Assembly: GCF_004340875.1 (NCBI RefSeq)
Contig: NZ_SLXQ01000005.1
Location: 124,001 to 188,000, forward strand
From: Tamaricihabitans halophyticus
GTDB taxonomy: Bacteria > Actinomycetota > Actinomycetes > Mycobacteriales > Pseudonocardiaceae
Length of the DNA stretch: 64,000 bases
Direction of reading: 5' to 3'
The notes under the pieces were generated by a model. That model had not been told where the DNA came from. It made no database searches and saw only the letters and a program-made list of their open reading frames with translations. The position numbers and the translations under genes were made by a program. Positions 34,140 through 42,224 of the stretch are shown piece after piece (within the stretch, counting starts at the first letter, position 1; every line of letters starts with the position of its first letter).

Positions 34140-34406
34140 ATGCCGGCGGACAACAGTGGTTCGCCGCGCAAACTCGGTAAGTCGAGTTCGCGCGGCAACG
34201 CGGACAATGCCGATACACCTGCGCAAGCCCAGGTGCAGTTTCTCACGGTTGCCGAGGTGGCCAGCCTGATGCGGGTCTCCAAGATGACCGTATACCGACT
34301 TGTGCATTCCGGTGAGTTGCCGGCCGCGCGCGTCGGCAAATCTTTTCGAGTGCCCGAGAAGGCGGTGCACGCGTATCTCAACAGCGCCTACTTCGACGTT
34401 GGCTGA
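34140..34406 (+). CDS. BldC-like helix-turn-helix (MerR/excisionase family) protein
   Basis: An 88-residue protein. A flexible Ser/Asn-rich N-terminus of about 30 residues is followed by an excisionase-type winged HTH: FLTVAEVASLMRVSKMTVYRLVHSGELPAARVGKSFRVPEKAVHAYL. It is a paralogue of the BldC at 63669-63896 and corresponds to the HTH gene downstream of proC in mycobacteria and streptomycetes. ATG 34140 is used; GTG 34131, three codons upstream, has GAAGG at a better distance and may be the true start. Its regulon is unknown. Confidence 0.9.
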   Translation: MPADNSGSPRKLGKSSSRGNADNADTPAQAQVQFLTVAEVASLMRVSKMTVYRLVHSGELPAARVGKSFRVPEKAVHAYLNSAYFDVG

Positions 34407-34574
34407 GAACCGGCCACTTCGCGGACTCGAGCAGCGCAGAGCCCCGCGTTCGGGTGAGTTGGCGCGCGGGTACCCTGGGAAGTCGCTCGTACCCGGTGTG
34501 CTGGTCGCGCTCGGCGGCAGGTCGAAGCCCCGGCATCGGGTGCATCTAGACCAACGAAGAAGTTAGGAACGTCC

Positions 34575-34676
34575 GTGGGCTCTGTGATCAAGAAGCGCCG
34601 CAAGCGCATGTCCAAGAAGAAGCACCGCAAGCTCCTCCGTAGGACGCGCGTGCAGCGTCGTAAGCAGGGTAAGTAA
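34575..34676 (+). CDS. Small ribosomal protein bS22 (33 residues)
   Basis: A 33-codon gene beginning GTG-GGC-TCT and ending AAG-TAA. It encodes a very basic peptide starting [19 protein letters not shown] and ending RVQRRKQGK. This is the actinobacterial bS22 (AURKAIN-type) ribosomal peptide found in mycobacterial small subunits, and it occupies the same place as Rv0500B between the HTH gene and the epimerase. AGGA lies about eight bases upstream of the start. It is easily missed because of its length. The 168-bp upstream gap has an inverted repeat GGGTAC/GTACCC but no other gene. Confidence 0.93.
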   Translation: MGSVIKKRRKRMSKKKHRKLLRRTRVQRRKQGK

Positions 34677-34890
34677 GCCCGCTCCGTGGACGAGTCCGTC
34701 GCCCGGCTGCTTCGGTAGGCGCGCGGTCCGGCACAGCTGGACTGCCACAGCCGAACTGGCCGGGCGATTTCCGCGCCGAACCCGCGGATCTGGCCACCTA
34801 CGCCATCCAGTTGTAACTGGCGGTAGCTTCGCCGAAACATACCGGGCGTAGGGTGGCAGCTATTGCGGTAGTTCCACCGTTGGAGGGCGG

Positions 34891-35946
34891 ATGGCGGCGA
34901 AGGTCGTGCTGGTCACCGGGGTGGGCGGGCAGCTTGCCGGCAGCCTCGTCGCGCGGCTCGCCACCGACCCGGATATCGAGCGAATCATCGGTGTGGACAC
35001 CGTAGCCCCTTCGATGCGCCTACTCGAACGAATGGGTAGGGCGGAGTTCGTTCGAGCGGATATCCGTAATCCACTGATCGCCAAGGTGATCAGTAACGCC
35101 AAAGTGGACACCGTGGTGCATGCCTCGTGCACCGCGCATCCCGCAGGGCCTGGTCGCCGGACGGCGATCAAGGAAATGAACGTGATCGGCACCATGCAGT
35201 TGCTCGCGGCCTGCCAGCGTTCGCCACAGGTCCGCAGGCTTGTCGTCAAATCCACCGCCGCGGTTTACGGCGCGAGTTCCCGCGCGCCCGCGGTCTTCGA
35301 CGAGGACGCGAACCTGATCCCGGCCTCCTCCAGCGGGTACAGCAAGGATGCCGTCGAAGTCGAGGGCTACGTACGTGGCTTTGCCCGGCGTCGCCCCGAT
35401 GTGGACGTGACCGTCGCCAGGTTCACCAATCTGATCGGCCCTGCCGTCGACACGGTGTTGACCCGATACTTCGCGCTCCCGGTTACGCCGTCCGTGTTCG
35501 GCAGCGACGCGCGAATGCAACTGCTGCATTCGGACGATGCCCTCGCCGTACTCGAACGCGCCACGTTGACTAGCAAACCGGGCGTATTCAACGTCGCGGG
35601 TGATGGCGTGCTGACTCTTTCGCAGGCGATCCGCAGGGCGCGCAGGGTAGAACTGCCGGTGCCGAAGTCCGTGCTGCCGATGACCGGCCGCATGTTCCGC
35701 GGCCTGCCGCTGGTGGACTTCTCGGCCGACCAGCTGCAACTACTCAGCTTTGGCCGGGTGGTAGATACGACCAGGCTCAAGCGGGACTTTGGCTACACGC
35801 CTGGCTACACCACGGGCGAGGCCTTCGACGACTACGTGACCGGCCGCGCGCTGCGCCCGACCGTCAACGTTTCCTGGCTGCGTGGCCTGGAACGCCGGCT
35901 TGGTTCGGTGCGGCAGCGGACAGGCGACGCGGACACCGGGGAGTGA
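34891..35946 (+). CDS. NAD-dependent epimerase/dehydratase family protein
   Basis: A 351-residue extended SDR, the equivalent of Rv0501 by position. The cofactor motif is VVLVTGVGGQLAGSL, with VDTVAP at the end of strand 2. KSTAAVYGASSRAP contains the serine. The expected Tyr-x3-Lys is replaced by GYSKDAVE (Tyr then Lys two residues later), so catalysis may differ from classic sugar-nucleotide epimerases. ATG 34891 has GGAGGG close upstream. The 214-bp gap before it contains the dyad CCAGTT-GT-AACTGG (34807-34820) and no recognisable gene. The stop overlaps the acyltransferase start. Confidence 0.88.
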   Translation: MAAKVVLVTGVGGQLAGSLVARLATDPDIERIIGVDTVAPSMRLLERMGRAEFVRADIRNPLIAKVISNAKVDTVVHASCTAHPAGPGRRTAIKEMNVIGTMQLLAACQRSPQVRRLVVKSTAAVYGASSRAPAVFDEDANLIPASSSGYSKDAVEVEGYVRGFARRRPDVDVTVARFTNLIGPAVDTVLTRYFALPVTPSVFGSDARMQLLHSDDALAVLERATLTSKPGVFNVAGDGVLTLSQAIRRARRVELPVPKSVLPMTGRMFRGLPLVDFSADQLQLLSFGRVVDTTRLKRDFGYTPGYTTGEAFDDYVTGRALRPTVNVSWLRGLERRLGSVRQRTGDADTGE

Positions 35947-36920
35947 CTGTTATGGGCGAGGCCGAAGTTATCCCGTTGCACGGTCCGGATCGAAGGACCC
36001 GTACCGAGGAGCGAGAGCGCGCCGACGCTCATATGTCCGATGTGGACCCAGAGTCGACCCGAGTGCGCGCGGCGGACAACCGGTTGCCTGACCTTGCCGA
36101 GTTGATCACCTTTGTCCGGCGACGGTTGTCCGGCGCCTATGACGTGGACGAGTTCGGGTTCGACAAGGACCTCACCGACAACGTGTTCTACCCGCCATTG
36201 CGGTTGCTCGCGGACAAGTGGTTCCGGATGGAGGTCTCCGGGGCGGAGCATCTCCCGGCCGATGGCGGTGCCCTGGTGGTCGCGAACCATTCCGGCACCC
36301 TGCCGCTTGATGCGGTGATGACCGGCTTGGCCGCGCACGACGCGCATCCGGCGCACCGGCATCTGCGGATGCTCGCCGCCGATCTGGTTTTCCAAGTGCC
36401 GGTGCTTGGCTCGCTCGCCCGCAAGTCGGGGCAGACCCTTGCTTGCCATCCGGATGCCGAGCGGTTGCTCAACGCGGGCGAGTTGGTCGGGGTTTGGCCG
36501 GAGGGCTTCAAAGGCATCGGTAAGCCGTTCGCGGACCGGTACAAGCTGCAACGCTTCGGCAGAGGTGGGTTCGTGTCGGCGGCGCTGCGTACCGGTGCGC
36601 CGATCGTGCCCTGTTCCATCGTCGGCGCCGAGGAGATCTACCCGAAGATCGCGGATATCAAGCCGCTGGCCCGGATGCTTGGTGTGCCGTACTTCCCGGT
36701 GACCCCACTGTTCCCGCTGCTCGGCCCGCTTGGCGTGCTGCCGTTGCCGACCAAGTGGTACATCGAGTTCTCCGCGCCCATCGAGACGGCAGAGCTGGGT
36801 GGCTCGGGTGCCGCCGAGGATCCGATGCTCGTGTTCAACCTGACCGACCAGGTACGGGAACGTATCCAGCAGATGCTCTACCGGCGACTTGCCCTGCGCC
36901 GTGGGGTCTTCCGCGGCTGA
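35943..36920 (+). CDS. Lysophospholipid acyltransferase family protein (PlsC-like)
   Basis: A 325-residue acyltransferase, positional equivalent of Rv0502. The first about 70 residues are charged and low-complexity. The acyltransferase motif is ALVVANHSGTLPLDAVM, where six residues rather than the usual four separate His and Asp. A GVWPEGFKGIGKPF block follows (motif III, usually FPEGTRS), then APIVPCSIVGAEEIYP (motif IV). It likely acylates a glycerophospholipid precursor at the inner membrane. GTG 35943 overlaps the epimerase stop (GTGA); ATG 35952 is an alternative. It converges on the HAD gene 5 bp away. Confidence 0.88.
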   Translation: MTVMGEAEVIPLHGPDRRTRTEERERADAHMSDVDPESTRVRAADNRLPDLAELITFVRRRLSGAYDVDEFGFDKDLTDNVFYPPLRLLADKWFRMEVSGAEHLPADGGALVVANHSGTLPLDAVMTGLAAHDAHPAHRHLRMLAADLVFQVPVLGSLARKSGQTLACHPDAERLLNAGELVGVWPEGFKGIGKPFADRYKLQRFGRGGFVSAALRTGAPIVPCSIVGAEEIYPKIADIKPLARMLGVPYFPVTPLFPLLGPLGVLPLPTKWYIEFSAPIETAELGGSGAAEDPMLVFNLTDQVRERIQQMLYRRLALRRGVFRG

Positions 36921-36925
36921 CGGCG

Positions 36926-37837
36926 TTACATACCGCGTTTGCGGTAGGCCATTCCCGCGGCGACGGCGCCGGCGACCGCGCCCGCGCCGAGTACCGAAGG
37001 GACGCCGATCTTGGCCGCCTTGCGCCCGGTCCGGAAATCGCGGACTTCCCAGCCGCGCTTCCTGGCGACTTCGCGCAGCCCACCGTCCGGATTCACCGCT
37101 ACCGCCTTACCCACGACCGAGAGCATCGGCACATCATTCGAGGAATCGGAGTACGCCGCGCAGCGACGCAGATTCAGCCCTTCGCGCGCGGCCAGCGCGC
37201 GTACCGCATGGGCTTTTGCCCTACCGTGCAGCAGTTCGCCGACCAGCCTGCCGGTGAACACGCCGTCCACGCTTTCCGCCACCGTGCCGAGCGCGCCGTT
37301 GAGTCCAAGCCTGCGCGCGATGATCGCGGCGAGCTCCACCGGCGTCGCCGTCACCAGCCATACCCGTTGCCCGGCGGCGAGATGCTGCTGCGCGAGCGCA
37401 TTGGTGCCCGGCCAGATCTTGTCTGCCATCAGCTCGTCATAGATCTCTTCGCCGTTGTTCACCAGCTCATCGACCGAACGCCCGGCGATGAAGGAGAGTG
37501 CCTGCTCGCGGACCGCGCTCACATTGTTCGCGCTTTCCCTGCCCATGATCCGGAATTTCGCTTGCTGCCAGGCGAAATCCGCGAGGTCCGAGGCAGTGAA
37601 GTATTTCCTTGCCGCGAGCCCGCGGGCGAAGTGGAAGATCGACGCGCCCATCATCATGGTGTTGTCCACATCGAAGAAGGCGGCCGCCGTGAGATCGGGC
37701 GTTGCTTGCGGTTCGGCCGCGCCTTCGGACTGGGCGGCGTGCTCCATTGCGACGGCTGCCTCGGCAGACGCCTCCCCGGTGAGCGCGGCTAGTCGTTCGA
37801 GCTCGCGCCTGTTGCTCTTGCCGCGCCTGGGTGACAC
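36926..37837 (-). CDS. HAD-IB family hydrolase (SerB1-like)
   Basis: A 303-residue HAD phosphatase of subfamily IB, the positional equivalent of Rv0505c. After a 50-residue charged N-terminus, motif I is [16 protein letters not shown] (catalytic Asp pair in DVDNT), motif II is WLVTATP and motif III is the Lys plus [24 protein letters not shown]. The C-terminus has a short hydrophobic Gly/Ala segment ([19 protein letters not shown]) that could contact the membrane. It is probably a phosphatase of phosphoserine or a lysophospholipid-type substrate. GTG 37837 is preceded by GGAGG. Confidence 0.88.
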   Translation of the reverse strand: MSPRRGKSNRRELERLAALTGEASAEAAVAMEHAAQSEGAAEPQATPDLTAAAFFDVDNTMMMGASIFHFARGLAARKYFTASDLADFAWQQAKFRIMGRESANNVSAVREQALSFIAGRSVDELVNNGEEIYDELMADKIWPGTNALAQQHLAAGQRVWLVTATPVELAAIIARRLGLNGALGTVAESVDGVFTGRLVGELLHGRAKAHAVRALAAREGLNLRRCAAYSDSSNDVPMLSVVGKAVAVNPDGGLREVARKRGWEVRDFRTGRKAAKIGVPSVLGAGAVAGAVAAGMAYRKRGM

Positions 37838-37975
37838 CGCACCTCCGTCGCTTCGTGCCCGGCGGGTGGCTGTTCCGGGGGCGAGGTCCGTCCGGAGTCC
37901 ACTAGTGCTGACTCCAGCGGCGCTGGCCCCATTGCGAACAGGGTAGCGAGATTAACGGAGAAGGGTTGTTCGGTA

Positions 37976-39112
37976 TCACCGGCTCGCCGGTCCGAGCAGC
38001 CCTGGCAGTAGCCGAGGCAGGTTGAGGAGTTCGCCGAGATCGGCGGGTGGCCTGGTCTCGTTCTCGCTCGGCGCGCCGGGCGGTTCCGGAAACGAAGGAG
38101 GCCGCACCGCCGGCGGTTCAGTGATCGGCGTCGGCGAAACCACCTCGGGCGCGGGCGCCCGCGTTGGCGCAGGGGGCGTGATTGGCTTCGATGGGTCTGA
38201 ATCGGGTGTGGCCGGAGTGGGTGGCTTCGCGGTGCTACGCACCGCCACCGGGGGCGGTGGGGCCGGCGGCAGGTCCGCTCGCTCCGGCGTACCGCGCTGG
38301 CAAGACCCGGTCGCGGGCAGCGCGCCGAGTTCATCGGTGCTTGCGGAGGTAATCCGACCGCAGGGCATCCGCGCCGCGAGCGTGCTTGCCCGTTCCTTGA
38401 TCCGGTCGAGCAGCTCGGACATATCCGCCTGTGCTGCCCGTGCCATGGGCGGCAACGAGGTGGGCATCCCGCGCAGCTTGGCGGACTGGGTGTGAACCCA
38501 GTTGCCGAGCCAGCGCAGCTGGGTCCCGTCGGTATTGGTCGCGACGCTCGTCAACGTCCTGGTCCCGGCGGTCGCCGCGGTGCTGAAGTCGGTGAGCGCG
38601 CGCCGGTAGCTGGCGCGGTCCGTCTCCGGCGCGCGAGTGAGCAACGCCAGCTCGTTCAGCCGGCGGCCGGCATGGGTGAACTGGGTGCGGGCCTGGCTGT
38701 CCGCATCGCCACTGAGCGCCAGTTCGATCCGTTCGGTCGCGCGTTTCAGCGCGTACAGCGACTCGCCGGGTAGCGCGTCCTTGGCGAGTAGCAGTGCGGG
38801 GACGCCGAACAAGAGCAGCACGGCGGCCGCGACCGCGGTGCCGAGCCCGCGCCGCCGGCGGCGGGCGCTGGGTGGTTTGGCTCGGGATGGCTCGGCGCGG
38901 GGAGCGGGATCGGCGATGTCGGCGGCGATCCGGGACTTGGTACCCCTGTCCGGCTCGGTGGCCGAGCCCAGTTCCCGCAGGGCGCCTACAACGGCCAGTT
39001 CCCGGTAGAACTCATCGGTCGGCTGGGGATCCAGACGGGACTGTTCCGCCACGGCACGCGCGAAGCGCTCCTGCCGCGCCTGTTCCGATCCGGATATCCC
39101 GTTGTCGCTCAC
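37976..39112 (-). CDS. rsbN: DUF5667-type membrane protein, probable RsbN-like anti-sigma factor
   Basis: A 378-residue protein. The N-terminal cytoplasmic part (about 1-95) would bind the sigma factor; one membrane helix follows a run of arginines (RRRRRGLGTAVAAAVLLLFGVPALLLA). Then comes an extracytoplasmic DUF5667 region (LPGESLYALKRATERIELALSG) and a long Pro-rich C-terminal tail. It lies 114 bp downstream of an ECF sigma gene on the same strand. In Streptomyces RsbN, the anti-sigma of BldN, has this topology and neighbourhood. The start is GTG 39112. The symbol is by synteny and architecture, not by detailed sequence comparison. Confidence 0.72.
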   Translation of the reverse strand: MSDNGISGSEQARQERFARAVAEQSRLDPQPTDEFYRELAVVGALRELGSATEPDRGTKSRIAADIADPAPRAEPSRAKPPSARRRRRGLGTAVAAAVLLLFGVPALLLAKDALPGESLYALKRATERIELALSGDADSQARTQFTHAGRRLNELALLTRAPETDRASYRRALTDFSTAATAGTRTLTSVATNTDGTQLRWLGNWVHTQSAKLRGMPTSLPPMARAAQADMSELLDRIKERASTLAARMPCGRITSASTDELGALPATGSCQRGTPERADLPPAPPPPVAVRSTAKPPTPATPDSDPSKPITPPAPTRAPAPEVVSPTPITEPPAVRPPSFPEPPGAPSENETRPPADLGELLNLPRLLPGLLGPASR

Positions 39113-39226
39113 GGTGCAACCCAGCCCGTCGGTTTCCCTGCATCCGCCCTCGTATGCAGCAACGAGCAAGCCGGCGCCAGCGTTACGCCCCGGCCACTGG
39201 TTGGCGGTTCCGGGTGTGTGCCCGGC

Positions 39227-39916
39227 TCAGATGCTTTCGGGGAGCAGCTGGGCGAGCCTGCGGACTGCCCGGTGTTGCAGGGCTTTGATCGCGCCCTCGT
39301 TACGCGACATCACGGCGGCCGTCTCGGCGACCGAAAACCCCTGCAGGAACCGCAGCGTGATGCATTCACGCTGGTCATCGCCTAGCTGGGCGATACATTC
39401 GAGCAGCTCGGTTTTGGTGATGCCGGCGAGCACCTGTTGTTCTGGACCTTCGTGCACGGTGCCGGGGTCGTTCGGATCGGCGGTAGCCACCTCGAGCCGA
39501 AACCGGCTGGATTTCACGTGGTCCAAGACGAGGTTGCGGGCGATCGTGACGAACCAGGCGCCGACGTCCCTGCCCTGGTAGGTGATCGAGCCGATACGCC
39601 GCAGCGCCCGCAGGAAGGTCTCGCTGGTGAAGTCCTCCGCAAGCTCGCGTTCACCGAGCCGGAAGAGCACATAGCGGTAGACCACGCCGACATAGCGGTC
39701 GTAGAGCGCGCCGAACGCGCCGATATCGCCGCGCTGGGCGGCGTGCACCAGTTGCCAGCCCTCGAGAAGCTGGTCGGATTCGGGCGCGGCCGCGGCCGGT
39801 TCTGGTTCGACTCGTTGTGGGGTACTGCTTGGCGCTGTGCGCCGGATCGGAGCTGCGGGCAGTGGTGGTCGGACACCGGCCGTGGCATCGAGGACGGCAG
39901 TGTGCGTGGCGCTCAT
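39227..39916 (-). CDS. bldN: ECF RNA polymerase sigma factor, probable BldN orthologue
   Basis: A 229-residue ECF sigma factor. Region 2 reads AFGALYDRYVGVVYRYVLFRLGERELAEDFTSETFLRALRRI with a DVGAWFVTIARNLVLDHVKSSR tail. Region 4 is DDQRECITLRFLQGFSVAETAAVMSRNEGAIKALQHRAVRRLAQLL. An N-terminal extension of nearly 60 residues, rich in Ala/Pro, precedes region 2; Streptomyces BldN is made as a pro-protein with an even longer cleaved extension. Synteny with the RsbN-like gene and the hem/rex block supports BldN. It probably drives cell-surface or developmental genes when released. Confidence 0.75.
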   Translation of the reverse strand: MSATHTAVLDATAGVRPPLPAAPIRRTAPSSTPQRVEPEPAAAAPESDQLLEGWQLVHAAQRGDIGAFGALYDRYVGVVYRYVLFRLGERELAEDFTSETFLRALRRIGSITYQGRDVGAWFVTIARNLVLDHVKSSRFRLEVATADPNDPGTVHEGPEQQVLAGITKTELLECIAQLGDDQRECITLRFLQGFSVAETAAVMSRNEGAIKALQHRAVRRLAQLLPESI

Positions 39917-40237
39917 CGTTCGCTCGCACCCCCGTTGTGCTGTTCGCGGTCCCCGCCGGCCAGCGAGCCGGTCGGGGCGTGGCCTTGCCATCTGGATGAC
40001 ATTCGTATCGGGCGCAGCATACGACTTATTACTTGATAGTAGGTAGTCGGCGGGAGGGTGAATCCGGAGATTGTTGGCTGACCAGCGGGGATGCTGTGAC
40101 TGGCGACACACCGGCTCGGCGGTTGCTGGTTCGTTGTCGTTGCCGGCGGGTACTGATCGGTGCCGCTCGCGTGGATTGCCCGACGGTGCCGGCCGGGCTG
40201 AGGGACACTGGAGACAGGAGCACGAAAGGGTGTTGCG
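39917..40237. other. Long divergent intergenic region (sigma factor / acyl-CoA synthetase)
   Basis: This stretch of 321 bp has no convincing gene. Bases 40016-40046 are clearly AT-rich (ATACGACTTATTACTTGATAG) within GC-rich surroundings and probably hold the sigma-factor promoter. The synthetase ribosome-binding site (AAAGGG) lies near 40226. Open frames here on both strands have no recognisable protein features. Confidence 0.5.
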
Positions 40238-41806
40238 ATGAGCGGTGTAGCCGACCCACCGGCTGAGGGGACCACCAGCGGCAATATCGCCGACCTGCTC
40301 GCGGACGCTGCCGAGCGGGTGCCCCGGCACCTCGCGCTGGTCAGTGGCCCACTCGACGGGTCAGGTGCCGATCCTGTCGAACTGACCTGGTCAGATGTCG
40401 AACTCGCGGTCAACGCCGAGGCAACGCGCCTGCTCGTCAGCGGGATTCGCCCTGGAGATCGGGTGCTGCTTGCCTTGCCCACCTCGGCCGAGTTCGCGAT
40501 CAGCCTGTACGCCGCCGTGCGCGCCGGGGCGATCGCGGTGCCGGTTGGCCCGCGAACGCCGGTCGCCGAGCTGCGCCGGCTGATCGGTGACTGCGGCGCC
40601 AGCGTGGTCATCGCCAGCGCGTCGATCACCGACTTGGGTGAGCTCGAACCAGGCGTCGCACTCCTGCCGCCGCCCGACCCGGGAGCCCGGGGCGAAGGAA
40701 TCGCGGCGGTTGGTGGCGGCGAGGACATCGCCGTGCTGAGTTACACCGCGGGGCCAATCGGTCGACCGCGTGGTGTGCGGTTGTCGCACCGAGCGCTGCT
40801 GGCGAATGTCGCGCAGTGCGCAGCGGTGAAGCCGGCGCCAGTCACCGCGAACGACCGGGTGCTACTCGCCGTGCCGATCTTCCACGCCTATGGGCTGGGG
40901 CCCGGGCTGTTGCAGACGACCGCGGCTGGGGCGAGCGCCGTGCTGCTGGACCGGTTCGACGTGGAAACCGCGTTGCGCGTCTGCCGCGACCGGCGGATCA
41001 GCACGATCATCGGTGTGCCGGCGATCTACCAGGCGTTCAGTGAGCGCACCGATGCCGAGCTCGGCGAGGCGCTCGCCACCGTGCGGCTGATGACCTCGGG
41101 AGCGGCACCGTTGCCCGCTTCGGTGCTCACCGCGCTGCGCAGATCGACCGGGCTGGCCGTGTACGAGGGCTATGGGCTCACCGAGACCGGCCCGGTGGTG
41201 ACCTCCACGCTGGTTTCTGGCGCGCCGAAGGCCGGCTCGGTCGGTCGGGCATTGCCCGGCATCCGGCTGCGGCTCAACGATATCGACGGTCGCCCACTCG
41301 ACGAGGACGACGAGGACGCGGGTACCGGCAGGGTCGCCGTGCAGGGCGCGAACCTGTTCAGTGGCTACTGGCCGGACGGCGCGCACGGCCCGGATGCGGA
41401 CGGCTGGTTCCAGACCGGCGATGTGGGCTACCTGGACGCCGACGGCGATCTGCACCTCGTGGACCGCGCGGGAGACCTGATCATCGTGAACGGGTTCAAC
41501 GTGTATCCGCACGAGGTGGAGCTGGTGCTCAGCGAGGTCGAAGGAGTAGCCGAGACGGCCGTGGTCGGCGTGCCGGACGAGCGAACAGGGGAACGCGTGA
41601 AGGCCGTGGTGGTGCTCGCGGACGGCGCCGAGCTGGACGCCGAGCGGTTGCGGGCGCACTGCGCGGTTTGGCTGCCGAAGTACAAGGTGCCGCAGGTGAT
41701 CGAGTTCGCCGAGGCGCTGCCACATTCGGCGACCGGCAAGCTGCGCCGGGTGGCGCTGCGCGGCGCGGGCGTGGATACCCTTGGGCCGTGGTCGACAGAT
41801 CAGTAA
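40238..41806 (+). CDS. AMP-dependent acyl-CoA synthetase/ligase family protein
   Basis: A 522-residue ANL-superfamily enzyme. The phosphate-binding loop at about residue 169 reads YTAGPIGRPRGVRLSH instead of the usual YTSGTTGxPKG, so Ser/Thr positions and the Lys are altered. The adenine motif YEGYGLTETGPV, the hinge region TGDVGYLDADGDLHLVDRAGD, IIVNGFNVYPHEVE and the C-terminal catalytic lysine in SATGKLRRVAL are all present. It probably activates a fatty or aromatic acid, perhaps with altered ATP handling. The 3' end overlaps the glutaredoxin-like gene by 19 bp. Confidence 0.9.
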   Translation: MSGVADPPAEGTTSGNIADLLADAAERVPRHLALVSGPLDGSGADPVELTWSDVELAVNAEATRLLVSGIRPGDRVLLALPTSAEFAISLYAAVRAGAIAVPVGPRTPVAELRRLIGDCGASVVIASASITDLGELEPGVALLPPPDPGARGEGIAAVGGGEDIAVLSYTAGPIGRPRGVRLSHRALLANVAQCAAVKPAPVTANDRVLLAVPIFHAYGLGPGLLQTTAAGASAVLLDRFDVETALRVCRDRRISTIIGVPAIYQAFSERTDAELGEALATVRLMTSGAAPLPASVLTALRRSTGLAVYEGYGLTETGPVVTSTLVSGAPKAGSVGRALPGIRLRLNDIDGRPLDEDDEDAGTGRVAVQGANLFSGYWPDGAHGPDADGWFQTGDVGYLDADGDLHLVDRAGDLIIVNGFNVYPHEVELVLSEVEGVAETAVVGVPDERTGERVKAVVVLADGAELDAERLRAHCAVWLPKYKVPQVIEFAEALPHSATGKLRRVALRGAGVDTLGPWSTDQ

Positions 41807-42030
41807 CCGTGCTCGGTAGGCAGGGGTGTCCGGCTTGCCGGCAGGCGGAGGCGGACGTCCAGCGAATCTGTGCCGAGCTGGGCGTCGAATGGCATGAGGT
41901 GGACGTCGACACGGATCCCGAGCTGCGTGCGGAGTACGGCGACCGCGTCCCGGTGATCCTGGTAGACGATGTGGAACACGGTTACTGGAAGGTCGAGGAG
42001 CAGCGCCTACGCGCCGCGCTGACCAGCTGA
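41788..42030 (+). CDS. Glutaredoxin-like thiol-disulphide protein
   Basis: An 80-residue thioredoxin-fold protein, positional equivalent of Rv0508. The redox motif is Cys14-Pro-Ala-Cys17 in RQGCPACRQAE. ELGVEWHEVDVDTDPELRAEYGDRVPVILVDD provides the second strand and the cis-proline (RVPV). GTG 41788 starts inside the end of the synthetase gene. In related actinobacteria this gene directly precedes rex or hemA; here repeat array 2 and a molybdopterin oxidoreductase gene intervene. Confidence 0.87.
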   Translation: MVDRSVTVLGRQGCPACRQAEADVQRICAELGVEWHEVDVDTDPELRAEYGDRVPVILVDDVEHGYWKVEEQRLRAALTS

Positions 42031-42072
42031 GCGCGCTCGCCACCCGTCGCCGTGCGCGCCCAAATATCGCGT

Positions 42073-42137
42073 TCAGCGGGCTAACCGTCGATTATTTAGC
42101 GTCTGCAAGTAATTTGGTTTAGCGGGCTAACCGTTGA
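42073..42137 (+). repeat. Hairpin repeat array 2 (two units, 46-bp period)
   Basis: Units begin at 42073 and 42119, 46 bp apart. The 27-bp spacer contains TTAGCGTCTGCAAGTAATTT. This 65-bp element is 62/65 identical to the one at 43836-43900, in the same orientation, so the two directly flank the molybdopterin oxidoreductase gene. It sits 42 bp after the glutaredoxin stop; the preceding bases CAAATATCGCGTT are shared with the array at 63 kb. Confidence 0.9.
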
Positions 42138-42224
42138 TATTGGGCCGGCGGAAAAGGCTACCGAGTCCTTACGGATCACCGGGTGCGCTCGCCGTGCCGG
42201 CGCTGACCGGGGTGCAATGGAGTT

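Noticed and set aside
34677-34890. Small frames between bS22 and the epimerase gene
   Set aside because: They are overlapping Arg/Pro/Ala-rich shadows without a good start. The region is better read as a promoter.
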